A stretch of DNA of 64,000 nucleotides, taken from NCBI GenBank assembly GCA_007115705.1, contig QXEO01000243.1, forward strand, positions 1-64,000, given 5' to 3'. This document shows positions 1 through 10,525 of this stretch, one piece after another (position 1 is the stretch's first letter; the number at the start of each line of letters is the position of its first letter). Position numbers and translations under genes: made by a program. The notes under the pieces were generated by a model. That model saw only the letters and a program-made list of their open reading frames with translations. It ran no database searches and was not told the DNA's origin. This DNA comes from Dactylis glomerata. Lineage: Eukaryota; Streptophyta; Magnoliopsida; Poales; Poaceae.

Positions 1-27
1 AAAACTTCGTAATTAGTAAGGCACTAA

Positions 28-2299
28 TCAGCAAGAAAAAGCCCAATCAAGGGACGTCGAATACTCACCATGTAAGGCGTCAAGCGAGGTCTGCAATCGC
101 TGGTGCAAGTCCTTCTCTCGTGATTCAGCATCGAGGCGACACTTCTTCGCACGCTCCTGGGCTTCAGACGACTCGGCCTTTAATCGGGCGACTTCGTCGG
201 CCAGCTCGTCGGCTTTAGCCTTCAAGCCCGAGTTCTCCGCTGCAAGATCGTCCAGTTGGGTCTTCATTCAGGACGTCTTATCAGCGGCAGCCTGCGCTCC
301 GATCCCTGATCAATTAAAGGATGTCATAAGGGAGTGAAGCAGAATAGCCATCAGAGCAAGATGTTACAAGAGAAAAAGCAGCACTCACGTCGAACATCGT
401 TGCTGGGCGGTTAGTCGTCTGTTCTCTTCCTCCAGCGCAAGAAAGTTCTTGCACACCTTCGATGAATCCCTAACAACGGGCTGAGCAAGAAGAAGCAAAG
501 ATAAATCCCCGAGCTATTGTTAGGGAGGCGAGCCCAAGTGTAAATACTTCGACTCACCCTCGGGGGCTACTGACAGGCAAACATACGAGTTGTAAAAGCT
601 AGAAGCTTCGACTTACATGGCTTTTGGAGCCGGAAGCTCGCCGAGGAAGAAACCAGGACAAATTCAGGCTCATTCATCTTTTTCCTCGAAGGAGACGGTG
701 GCTTCGGGAGGCCAGCCTCAGGAGCGGCGTCTCCAGCTGCCCTCTCCTGCGAATCTGCGGTATGCTCGAGGACGTCATCATGAGGCCGAATACGGTACCG
801 GTCGTGGTTCCCCTGGGCTAGCCGAGGTCTCTTCGGTGGATGATCTGAAGAGAGCATCAAAGTCAGCGCGGCGCGGTCAATTCGAAACAAGGTCATAGAT
901 CCATGAGTTCGGCAAGGGGAACTTACGATGCGTCGATTCCAAATTTTGGTAGGACCTTTTTTCCTATTCGAGGAGGAGGACGGCAGCTCAGAGGTGCGGC
1001 AGGGATTGCGCTGTTCCCGTCGTCGCCCGAAGTAAAATGGGTGTCATCGAGATCTTCTGAGTCCTCGACAAAATCTGCAATTTGTTGTTTTTCTCGGGGC
1101 CCGTGGTGGCGATGGAGCGGCAGAGGGATCCCTCCGGTACTTCGGTAAAATCGTGCCCTGGATATTCACCCATTTCGGGCTGGGACGGATAGCATCGAGC
1201 TACCATCAGCTACTTGTGCAAGAATTCCAATCGCATTCGATTCTGATCAACACAATTGCAGTACAAAATAGGTATTCGATCAGGTGAAAGGTGTACCTCG
1301 GGGCAGGGAAAGGCCTTGCTGAAGGCCACCGCGCCGAAGGCTTTCGGCACGGGCGACTTCTTCTGATGTTTGTGATGGTGCGCACGCACTCATCGATCTC
1401 GGCCTCGTGCAACTCGTCTTAGGAAATTTGGGTCGAATCCCGACGATCGCTGTAATCCCACATGCAGTGGGCTTGAGCAGCGAGGGGCTGGATCTGACGC
1501 TCGATGAAGGTTCGGATAAGTTGGATGCCCGAAAGCTCCTTCTTCGGAGTGGCTCGAAGCTGTTGGATCTTCTCCATCAGCGGCTCCGTGATCTTCATCT
1601 CCTCATCAGAAAGATCGTGCCTCCAGGACACACGGGGTCAAAGGATGGTGGTGGCCTGGAATTCCTCAAGCCCGAAGGTTTCGCCGTTGGAGAACTGTGT
1701 CCTTGGCATAGAACCATTTCGTCCTCCAGCCGGGGTTGTTTTTGGGCGTCTGGAGGGCAAAGTAAGGGACATTTGGGTGCACCTGATAGCTGAAGCCGCC
1801 AGTCTAGAATTGCAGAGGGCGGGATGATGAAGATTCGGCGCCACAGCGCCCAGTGGGGCTCAATTCCTAGGAAGCATTCACAGAGCGTGATGAAGCACGC
1901 AATGTGCAGGATTGTGTTGGGATTCAGATCGTGGAGCTGAATCCCGTAGGCAAAAAGAAGGCCGCGGAGGAAAGGATGCGGGGGAAGAGATAAACCCCGC
2001 AGCAGAAAAGCAATAAAGATTACCCGGAATCCAGGAGGAGGCCGTGGGATGATTTCAGGGCCGGCGGCGAGCGATTCCGCCGGTGTGTTCTTCAGAAGGC
2101 CCATCTTCTCGGTCTGGGACATCTCTTTGTCTCCGACCTTGGTCTGGACCCAACGGCCAATGACAGAGGCGTCGGCGTCCGTTGTCTTGGCCTTCTTGGC
2201 GGCGGCGCGGCAGCGGCGCCGGTCGCGGAGGAACCCTCTTTCCCATGAGCTCGGCGCGCAGCACAGGCTATGGAAAATGGGTGTGGGTGGAGGAAGCAA
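28..2299 (-). pseudogene. Antisense gene of element A: PF04195-like (Transposase_28) protein with coiled-coil C terminus, broken
   Basis: Minus-strand gene spread over several reading frames. The N-terminal block (1595-2299) contains the segments GFRVIFIAFLLRGLSLPPH and LHDLNPNTILHIACFITLCE followed by a Trp-rich stretch. This is the pattern of Pfam PF04195, 'putative gypsy type transposon', a grass retroelement-associated domain without proven transposase activity. A second block in another frame (1419-1631) has SWRHDLSDEEMK and FIERQIQPL, which usually follows that domain. The last block (28-267) is rich in Ala, Glu, Lys and Leu and is probably a coiled coil. It lies antisense to host element A, between its expected integrase and its 3' LTR. 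Frame changes may be introns or decay; without RNA this cannot be settled. Biochemical function is unknown. Confidence 0.6.
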
Positions 2300-2939
2300 C
2301 TGCTGCAGAGCGAGGAGGAAGACGGTGGCGGCGGAGTAGGGTGAGCTGTTACCTCTCCGCTGCTGTTTTATCGGAAATCCGGAAAATCACAGTTGATCTG
2401 GGCCGTTCGCTATGAAGTGGAAATGGCAAAGCAGATCTGGCCGCCCACATCTCGGCACCACGGGAGCCACGGCCTCCACTACGCACGGTAATCAAGGAAA
2501 CCATGCGGACTTTTTTATCCACGCGCGGGACGTGCGGTCAAACGCGGTCAGCAGCCGGGACGTGCGGCCACTGGGCCCACCGCGCGTCTAGTCTTGTCAG
2601 GGTCAGGCCATCCCAGCAGAGGGTGGCGTGACAACTCGAGGAAATCTGGCGTCAGCACTGACGTGGTTTCCAGGAAAAGCTGGCCCTATTCGACCCAAGG
2701 GGCGAGGTTGACGAGGGTCTCTTCAAATTTCGAAGGTACGTACGACTAGTAATCGGAACACTTTTTGGTATTGAGTTCTCCTCGAAGTTTTTGTGCTCTC
2801 TCTGTACTGCCCGAGTGTGTGTGATGTCCCTCCGGGCGATTTCGTTTTTCACTCGATGTTTCGAATGGGCTTCTCGAGTAAGGGATACTTACTTATTCGA
2901 GAAAGGTTTTTGATTCTTGATCGCCTCGAAATTCTCTCT

Positions 2940-3305
2940 TCGGGCCAGCAGTGCCTTCAAATTATTCGAGCCTGGGCTTCGGTCCCTCGAATTATCTTCT
3001 TCGGGCCAGCAGTGCCTTGCAATTATTCGAGCTTGGGCTTCGGTCCCTCGAATTATCTGCTTCGGGCCAGCAGTGCCTTCAAATTATTTGGGCTCGGGCT
3101 CTGGTCCCTTGAGTTGTCTTCTTCGGGCCAGCAGTGCCTCTGCATTATTCGAGTGCGGGTACCAGTCCCTCGAATTATCCTTTTCGGGCCAGCAGCGCTT
3201 AGCTTCACTCGAATTTGGGTTTTGACCCCTTCAATTCGTGCTTTTCGGCCATCAGCACTTTGGTTCGGGCTCCGGTCCTTCAAATCTCTATTTCGGGCTA
3301 TCAAC
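2940..3305 (+). repeat. 61-bp tandem array, six units
   Basis: TCGG-starting units begin at 2940, 3001, 3062, 3123, 3184 and 3245, exactly 61 bp apart. A diverged partial unit begins near 3292. Each unit carries TCGGGCCAGCAGTGCC and, in most, GGTCCCTCGAATTAT. The array lies between the antisense gene and the 3' LTR of element A. Long open frames here come from the repeat (61 is not divisible by 3, so several frames stay open) and are not taken as coding. Confidence 0.9.
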
Positions 3306-3860
3306 GCTCTCCGCTCAAAATACCCGAATTTTGGTGGCAATATACCAGTTCGGATGCTGTATGTCAAATACGAAGCTAAGTCCACGGTTTGCAACACCAG
3401 ATGGCCCGGTATTCGTATCAAGCGCGCTCTGCCGAGAAATCTTCCATACCTACGGTATGAAGTTTGCATCGATGGACGCATCGGGTGCCACGCAATGAAC
3501 TGGGCTTCGACCTGGTAAGTCCAACGCGGCTCAGGTCGGGGTAGCGCCAGCCCACGCGGGTTCGAGTCGGGGACTCGAATCTGAGTAAGCTAACTGAATG
3601 TCTTTGCGGCTATGCAATTAACTGAGACCCGGCGTGAGTCTCAGGCCGGTTATGCGCATCCCCCTGCAAACCAAGCTGAACACTTTTCGAGGCTCAGCAT
3701 AAGCATTGATCGAATTAGTCGTGTCTATCGGATATGTCATTTGTATATTTGCTATGTACCTATGCTTTTTTAGGGCGAAAATGGTCTCGGGCGATGAGAG
3801 GGAGGCTCGAGTTAGAGTCCCTGCCATAGTCTTCGACTATCCCAAGCACTCGGGGGCTAC

Positions 3861-4426
3861 TGACGAAGGAATGACAAATGGGCCCTCGACTTTCGCCTAC
3901 CTGGCTTTTCGGCCCAGGGGGGATACCGTCGAAGGGATCACAAAGCCCATGAAGATAACCTGGCGCGGCCCAGGGACGTAACTTGGCGTACAAGATAAAG
4001 AATTGAAGACGGAGACTTAGTCGAAATAGGACTCGATTATGGTTTATTCTAACTAATCCGACTTGTAATCAACTTGGAGAACAATCCTGAGACCCCAGCC
4101 TTCGCATATAAAAGGCTGGGGGAGGTCTCGAAAGGCTAGACACTTTTCCACCCACCTCACGCCGGAACGCTCGATAACTCAGAGCTCTCTGGTTTGGCTA
4201 GATCCAATCTACGCCACCATTGTAACACCTCCATCAAAGCCACCCCATCAATACAAAGTCAGACAAGCAGGACGTAGGTCTTTACCCTACCAAGGGGGCC
4301 GAACCTGGGTAAAATCCCATGTTCTTCTGCTTTCGTCTTATCGCCGTCGAGTTCGCCAGGTCCCCAATGCGCTCCTCTAGATCGAAAGCCCTTAAACATG
4401 GGCATTGCCGGGGATAAACCTCGTCA
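3861..4426 (+). mobile_element. 3' LTR of element A
   Basis: Starts TGACGAAGG after CTCGGGGGCTAC and ends CCTCGTCA, so the ends form TGAC...GTCA. A TATAAAA box lies at 4107-4113. The LTR is 566 bp. The right edge is set by comparison with LTR B, which ends in a similar CCCTCGTCA, and by the start of an inverted related LTR at 4427. Confidence 0.7.
4107..4113 (+). promoter_or_regulatory. TATA box of LTR A
   Basis: TATAAAA about 250 bp into the LTR, followed by a G-rich stretch. This is the usual layout of a plant LTR promoter. Confidence 0.6.
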
Positions 4427-4972
4427 CCCATGTTTAGGGCTTTTGATTCATGGAGCGAATGTGAGCGCTTGGCGGATTCGACGGCTTCAGACAGAAACAG
4501 GGGGTGCACACGAATTTACCCAGGTTCGGCCCCGGAGGGTAAAGACCTACATCCTGCTTGTCTGATCTTGTATTGTTGGTATATGTGGAGCTGTTACAAT
4601 GGTGCGCAGATGGGATATGGCTATGGTCGAAAGAGATGGCGTGGCTAGCCTATGCGTGGGATCTATGCGAGATCAGCTGTCCATGCGAGATTAGCCTATG
4701 CGAGTTCGGGTGTCTATGCGAGATTGTATTATAGCCTATGCGAGTTCGGGTGTCTATGCGAGATTGTATTATAGCCTATGCGAGTTAGCCTATCTAGGGA
4801 TGCCCTTGGTGGCTTTATATATGCAGCCAGTTAGGGTTTACAAGTAATTTTTGCTTATACTCCAAGTCGAAGTGCTGGGCCTTGCGGGCTTCGGGTATCC
4901 TTCAAGCGGGCTTCTTCCTTGGCAGGAACCGGGTAGGCAAATATCGAGAACCGATGGGTCATACCCTCGTCA
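4427..4972 (-). mobile_element. Inverted LTR related to LTR A
   Basis: Read on the minus strand it starts TGACGAGGGTATGACCCAT, similar to LTR A. It is preceded by a purine-rich AAAAGGAAAGGCAAG, has a TATATAAA-type box (4815-4822), and contains the CCGAACCTGGGTAAA block also present at 4299-4313. The match to LTR A stops at AAACATGGG, and the last 24 or so bases of the LTR are absent. It could be the 3' LTR of a minus-strand element to the right or a truncated solo LTR. No matching internal domain was found to its right. Confidence 0.6.
4693..4790 (+). repeat. 40-bp minisatellite inside the inverted LTR
   Basis: AGCCTATGCGAGTTCGGGTG recurs at 4693 and 4733, with a partial third unit at 4773 (period 40). 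Shorter CTATGCGAGAT motifs extend left to about 4660. LTR A lacks it, so the expansion is specific to this copy or family. Confidence 0.85.
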
Positions 4973-6993
4973 CTTGCCTTTCCTTTTCAGAATCAAAACG
5001 CCCGAAAAAATTTGGTCGACCGGTAGAATTGACGGCGCCGCCGCTTTCAGGTTCGATCGGGGCCCGGCCGGCTCGTCGCCGTCGCTCGCCGCTGGGCCGC
5101 CGTATGGACGCATATACCTGCCTGATGAGACTGAGCCTATCCACACAGCAGGACGTGGCGCGCGTCCAGACAGTGGCGTCGCGCTCGACTGATCTCGATC
5201 CATCCGAACCTGCCACGAACGCCGGCCGTCTTTGGAGGATTTGCGGCGGCTGTGTGGGCGGGCGCGCTCGCGATCGTGGGCAGGCTCGTGCTGATGGCGC
5301 CGCCGGTGCACGTCATCCTGTTTGCGTATGCTGTGCTTGCTGTCGTCTCATCGTCTGTGGTGTTCGATCTTGTCTTGTACGTATATCTCCACACGACAGG
5401 CGAAAGGGATGTGAAAATAGCACCCACTATCAGCAATCACGCTGATCGTGATGAGTTCTTACTGCGCACTGAATAAGTTACCAACCTGATTGATGGTGAC
5501 ACAAATTACCTACCGTCCTGGTGATGTGTTTGATTTGCATGCACTAGCTAGCCAACCTCTTCTGTCTCGAACTAGTAAAATATTTTTTACTCTGACCTTG
5601 CCTAATGTCCCTCTCAATCTGTCAAAGCAAGATATCGTCATCTGTACGCAAGCGACCGGAACTAACAAAATACTGCGTCTGCGCTGGTGAGCAGGAAATT
5701 TTATAAGTGATCAATTAATCTCGGCTTGCTTTTATCCACTCGAAACGTTGTTCAGAAAAAGCTCACCTGCTCCTTATAATATAAGAAAGCCGGATCGATT
5801 AAGAAAATCAGTATGGTGGTCTCCATCCGGAGCCTAGTTTTGTCCGTAGGCACGTGAGGATTAAGAAGGGGCCAGGAAAGCTCTTTATATCGTATAGTGA
5901 GATGTGCACTATCCAGATTTGATCCCAAGTAGCGTCATGCGTCTGTCTCCTGAGTCTTAACTAGTGTTTTTAAAGCAATTATGTATTCCATTGATATAAA
6001 CATAGATTATAAAGAAACTATCAATGACACCGTGCAGCAACTGCCCCGTAGATTTACATAGAGAACCTGCACACACCGACACTATCGGCCATCGGCAACC
6101 ACCAGCGTCGCTGAAACGCTTGTCGGTACAAGAGAAAGACCTCCATCGCCGTCAAAACCATGAAAATACCATCGCCGCTAAGGATTTCTGAGCCGAAGAC
6201 CATGCCTACCGCGCATGGTGAGGCACATATCATTGTGGCATGTCGACTAGGGATCTTCCCCATGCCTTCACGCCCCCAGATCCACCACCTCTCATCGATG
6301 TAGTCGAGAGTTCACGCCAAATCCGCCATCCACAGACTACCTTCCATGCTTCAGGGTTGCCATAGTCAATCGCACGTCGGCGCCACCACAACGACAGGTC
6401 GTAGCCACCGGATATCTCCTCAACAAATCCTTCCTGCTCTACCATGGCGCCGGAGACGACACCGCAACAATAGGGACATAGCAGGAGGATGAAAAAATCT
6501 TATGGATTCGTTGCCTCATCGACACCATCCACGGACCCTAATGATGTCGATATGAAAGATCGCCAAGCAAAAAATGCCATCAACTCGGAGATGCTTCCAT
6601 GAAGGACACCGTCGGTGTGGGAGTGGTGATGAGGTAGATTTATTTAGTCAGTCCACTCCCACCACCCCGACAACGCACCATGGAAAACTTACCCTAACCC
6701 TAACCACCAAAGAAGAACGGAGGAAGGCCCCCGTACCTCCTGCCACACCAGAGCGGCAAGCAGAGGGAGAGGGGAGCAGCACCCTCGTTGCTGGAGATCC
6801 AGGGGAAAGGTGTCACCTTCATGGTCGCAAGAGAAGGGCTCCTCGTGGCTAGTTTTAGGATGTGGGAATTTTTTTCTACGTCATTGGTTTGGTGAGACCC
6901 CCGGATAGTCTTGATGGTATGCTAGTTGTTTGGATCTATTCCTTCCTAGCATCACATGGAACCTAGTCTTATGTGAGGGGTGCAGTTTGCAGG
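4973..6993. other. Unassigned interval between LTRs
   Basis: No LTR, tandem repeat or convincing full gene was recognised. 4990-5480 is GC-rich and has one hydrophobic frame on the plus strand (about 5213-5476; FAAAVWAGALAIVG and VILFAYAVLAVVSSSVVFDL) that could encode two membrane segments. It has no clear start (5252 is GTG) and no recognised family. 6050-6850 is moderately GC-rich with short minus-strand frames and looks like degenerate element DNA. The rest shows nothing recognisable. Confidence 0.5.
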
Positions 6994-7329
6994 TGACGAG
7001 GGGTTAACTCGACAAATGTCATAAATGAAGGACTTAGGATCAGGGGAATAGGGCGTCGGATGAACTCGAAGGTAAAGGTTAGTCGAAATAAGTGTATATC
7101 GAAAGTAAACTTGGGTGTTCAACCTGGCTTGCTTTCAATCTGCCCAACACCGTCCCCTCCTGGCCCCTATATATAGGTGGCCAGGTCTCGAGGATCGGGT
7201 AGGGTCCGATACAGATTACAATATCGACATACGGTAAGAACTCGTATTCGACTATCATTACAATTGGGCCTAGCTCATCGGGCCTCAGGGGTACTCAACT
7301 AACGGGCTCTATTAACTATACCCTTGTCA
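6994..7329 (-). mobile_element. 3' LTR of element B
   Basis: On the minus strand it starts TGACAAGGG directly after the tract CTCAGGGGCTAC and ends CCCCTCGTCA. The termini are TGAC...GTCA and the length is 336 bp. A TATATATA box lies at 7168-7175. The other end of the element is missing, so the target duplication cannot be tested. Confidence 0.65.
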
Positions 7330-8257
7330 GTAGCCCCTGAGATTCTACCAGAATTGCAGATTCGGGTTGAATCTCTAATCTTCAAATCTTCGACTTGATC
7401 ATTCTTCGATTTCTTCATATCTTTAAAATCTTCGACTTGGTCCTTTCGACTTACTTTCATGATAATTTTTCGCAAGGGGTTTTGATGAACAAGCCTGACA
7501 ACTCTGACGGATCAAGAGGTCAGTTAACTGCCGGAACAGATACTTTCACCTACTTCAAATTCAATCCCCTTGGACTTGAATTCGGGATACCGTCAAACCC
7601 ATTCTTTTACCGCATTAGGACTTACAAAGAATGAATCCCAGTGATTCTCAGGGTACCCAGTGCGTCCACCAGGATTTTCTTCGCGTCGTAGACACGGATA
7701 CATACCAGCAAAGCGATCCATATGCGTATACCAGGCCACACAGGACGGATCCCGGGGTCTTACCTTCGTGATAAATCATGGCATTCGAGTTTTGTTGCGA
7801 TAACGCAACTCGAGAATCTTATATCGCAGCCAAGTTTGACTAATAAAATCAAAGAATTTCGAACTTAAATTAACTTCCTCCAAGTCCCTCCCGATGGGAG
7901 TAGTCTCTTTGCTTTTTGTCGACTATACAGTCGAAGTTTGTATGATATACTTTCTTCATCCTCGATATTGACTATCTCATCCTCTATCGGGTGCGCGCTC
8001 AGCGCTCCCGATGGGAGTAGCCCCCGAGGCTATGTTTGAATAATTGTAGTCAAGCATAGGCTCAAAATTCACTTCGTCTTCTTTCTTTTAATTTCTCCTG
8101 TTACAAGCCCCCGAGCCCAAGGCGAGGTCTTTTATATCGTGCAACCACACTCTCCCTTCTATTTTTTCTCCTTTGGTATTTATCGTCTGCTATGTGCAGA
8201 ATTTACCTCCTTTGTAGAATACGTTTATGGGCCTTGCTTATCACGGGGGCCCGATAA
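7330..8257. other. 3' noncoding region of element B
   Basis: AT-rich element DNA between the 3' LTR and the antisense gene. It holds repeated phrases such as GGGAGTAGCCCCCGAGGCT near 8011-8029 and TCCCGATGGGAGTAG near 7890 and 8005, common in grass gypsy elements. No protein frame of note. Confidence 0.5.
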
Positions 8258-8351
8258 CACGTGCTTATAAATAAAGCACTTTTTGACAAGGGTAAAAACC
8301 CTAATCAAATTCCTCCTCCGCCGCATCATCTTCTCTCTTCATCTAGGGTTT
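8258..8351 (+). promoter_or_regulatory. Putative promoter and leader of the antisense AT-hook/B3 gene
   Basis: A G-box CACGTG (8258-8263) is followed at once by TTATAAATA (8265-8273). A telo-box-like AAACCCTAA (8296-8304) and TAGGGTTTC (8344-8352) sit in a CT-rich leader ending at the ATG at 8372. The order G-box, TATA, leader, ATG within 115 bp is what an RNA polymerase II gene would show. It faces against the host element's own transcription. Activity is inferred only. Confidence 0.55.
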
Positions 8352-8371
8352 CTAGCCTTTTCCTTTTCCAC

Positions 8372-8915
8372 ATGGCTGACGCAGATGGTTCTCGTTTGAA
8401 CCTTGGCTCTCCGGTGGCGCCGCGAGGTCGGGGCCGCCCTCGTGGAAGCAAGAACAACACAACCCCGGCCGCCGCAGGATCGTCGTCGGCCGCTCCGGTT
8501 AAGCGTCGTCCCGGCCGCCCACCTGGTAGCAAAAAACAAGCCCAAGGTGACTGGCGTTGTCCCAGGTCCAAGCGCTCCTCCTCCTGCTGCTCCCGCTGCT
8601 CCTCCTAGAATTTTTTCTTTCTTCTGCATTGCCATGGTGCAGTGCCGCGAGATTCAGCGTCTGCCGCTGAATTTCACCAAGTTCATGGATGGGCGAGAAG
8701 CGGTTCTCCGTGAACAATCTGGCAGTGGGACTCCATACGAAGTGGAGGTTTGGTATGATGGCAACGGAGAGCAGTACTTTAAGGGTGGCTGGTCGCAGTT
8801 TGCAGAAGACCACAACATCCATCAAGGCTTCTTCATGACCTTCGACTTCCATATCGGCACGTCAAAGTTTGACGTGAAGATCTATGACGGCACTCAGTGC
8901 CAGAAGGGAGTATGA
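8372..8915 (+). pseudogene. AT-hook plus B3-domain DNA-binding protein, antisense ORF of element B, single-base frameshift
   Basis: The start ATG at 8372 opens a frame with two AT-hook cores: GRGRPRG (residues 19-25) and RRPGRPPG (45-52). The frame then runs to a stop at 8606-8608. From the A6 run at 8531-8536 onward the next frame is open to a TGA at 8913-8915 and encodes a plant B3 domain. Its diagnostic segments are RLPLNFTKFM, YEVEVWYD, YFKGGWSQFAEDHNI, MTFDFHIGTSKFDVKIYD and a Cys near the end. One fewer A in the run would give one frame of about 180 codons, so a 1-nt insertion is the likely break. B3 and AT-hook are plant DNA-binding folds; nuclear action on DNA is inferred. The gene lies between integrase and 3' LTR, antisense to element B, where Tat elements carry extra ORFs. 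Confidence 0.8.
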
Positions 8916-9068
8916 AGCTGAAGTCCACTTTCATTAGGATATGCTTTGTATGTAATGTCTTTTGATAATATCCTTGCTGTCGTGCTATATGTAATGAATA
9001 TTCGTACTTTGTTTTGACGGATTATTAGTACCATGAAACAAATCATTGTTCTGAGGTATGCTTTCTAT

Positions 9069-9175
9069 ATATCGGGTTCTTTGCGAGCCAATTGATATGA
9101 AGAATATCGGGTTCTTTTGTGAACCAATTTGTTTGAAGAATATCGGGTTGTCTGCACAACCTTATAGTGAAAAAG
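9069..9175 (+). repeat. Three 35-36-bp tandem units
   Basis: ATATCGGGTT starts at 9069, 9104 and 9140, each followed by a G/CAACC-type core and, in the first two, a TGAAGA tail. The repeat lies between the antisense gene and the integrase end of element B. Confidence 0.75.
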
Positions 9176-9350
9176 ATCTCCATGTCGTGATAAAAGTTTC
9201 TTTCGTACGACCCAAGGGTTGAAGCCCCGAGCGGAGAAGTAGAAATACTTGTACAAATTTTGTCGAGTTAAACCCAAGGGACCCGACCTATGGCCTCATG
9301 TTCTGGGTTCAGAAGGTTAACTCGAGTTTAATGATACCATTAGATTTACT

Positions 9351-10525
9351 CTACGCGTAAAAATGTTGTAGCTGCTCCGCATTCCACGGGTTGCCCTCGT
9401 CTTTTCCTGTCTTCTTGTCTTGTAGTCGATAAGCTCCTCCTGGTATTACTTCTGTAACGATGTAAGGTCCCACCAAGGGACTCTAATTTCCCATGGCTGT
9501 CTTGCCTGAGTCACAAAACTAGATCTTCCACCACGAAGGATCGTGGACGAACTCGACTACTGTGGTAATTTCGTAGACTCTGTTGATACTGCGTGGCCCT
9601 TTCTAATGCCTTATCTCTTGCTTCATCTAGTGCATCGACATCGTCTTGCAATGCTTCTGTTGATGTTGTTTCATCGTATGCCGTCACCCTTGGAGCCTCG
9701 TGTGTAACTTCAACTGGGAGCACAGCTTCTGCGCCATGGACCAGGAAGAAAGGAGTTTCTTGAGTTGATGCGTTGGGCATGGTTCTTAGACTCCAAAGAA
9801 CGGAGGGCAATTCATCTACCCAAGCGCTCTTGGCTTTATCGAGAGGTGCTAAGAGCCTCTTTTTATCCCACTACATATCAGGCCATTTGCTTTTTCGACT
9901 TGCCCATTTGTCTTCGGGTGCGCCACAGAGGCAAATTTGAGTTTGATTCCTAGTCCCTCGCAGTAACCATTGAATTCTTTGAAGTGAAGTTGTCCTATTG
10001 TCCGTGATGATGCTATATGGTACGTCGAAACAGAACACTATTGACTTGATGAAGTTGATCGCTGCTGTCGAATCTTGAGTTGTTACCGGGCTGCTTCCAC
10101 CCACTTGGTAAATTTATCGACTGCCACTAGCATGTAAACATGTCCTCCTGGCAGGATTTGTGCAACTTTCCCACCATATCGAGGCCCCATTGTGCAAAGG
10201 GCCAGGATAATGGTATTGGCTATAGCTCTGCCGCTGGTGCATGTGGTCGAGATGCGAATCTTTGACATGCTTCACACTTCCGGACTATATCTTTCGCGTC
10301 TTCGATGGCTGTTAACCAATAGAATCCTGCACGGAACGCTTTTGCCGCTATTGCCCTGCTGCTTGCATGATGGCCGCACACTCTGCCATGTATATCCTTT
10401 AGTATTACTTGTCCTTCCTGAGGCGTTACACAACGCTGCAAAACGCCGGTAATACTCTTCTTGTATAATTTCCCCTGCAACACGACAAACGCTTTCGATC
10501 GTCGAGTTATCCTCTTGGCTTCCAC
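9351..10525 (-). pseudogene. Element B integrase, decayed
   Basis: Read downward from 10525. A zinc-binding H2C2 region (HASSRAIAAKAFRAGFYW, then CEACQRF) leads to the start of the catalytic core (VAVDKFTKWVEA near 10090). A later core/C-terminal block lies at 9511-9810 (FFLVHGAEAVLPVEV). The end, GNPWNAEQLQHFYA, comes just before a TAG whose complement is 9351-9353. That ending is typical of grass gypsy pol. The domains sit in different frames, so the gene is inactive. The stop fixes the 3' end of the polyprotein. Confidence 0.85.

Larger units (their letters stand above)
1..4426 (+). mobile_element. Ty3/gypsy retrotransposon A (Tat-like), 3' portion with 3' LTR
   Basis: The 3' end of a plus-strand LTR retrotransposon whose pol lies outside the window. 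Seen: an antisense gene with a PF04195-like domain, a 61-bp tandem array, a purine/G-rich tract ending CTCGGGGGCTAC just before position 3861, and an LTR starting TGACGAAGG. An antisense gene between integrase and 3' LTR is known from Tat-lineage elements such as maize Grande. Assignment to Tat is inferred from this architecture and from similarity of its LTR ends to those of element B. No reverse transcriptase is visible here, so the lineage call is moderate. Confidence 0.7.

Noticed and set aside
2793..3518. 241-codon plus-strand frame over the 61-bp array
   Set aside because: Open because of the repeat; peptide repeats in several frames and has no domain.
4882..5445. 187-codon GC-rich plus-strand frame
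   Set aside because: Arg/Cys-rich composition is expected from GC-rich noncoding DNA, its start lies inside the inverted LTR, and a competing frame is equally open.
6690..6706. Interstitial telomere repeat (CCCTAACCCTAACC)
   Set aside because: Only two units, and of the six-base CCCTAA type rather than the plant CCCTAAA repeat.
8525..8545. Programmed -1 frameshift at the A-run of the AT-hook/B3 gene
   Set aside because: The downstream frame is +1, not -1, relative to the first, and the heptamer is out of register with the upstream frame. A one-base insertion is simpler.
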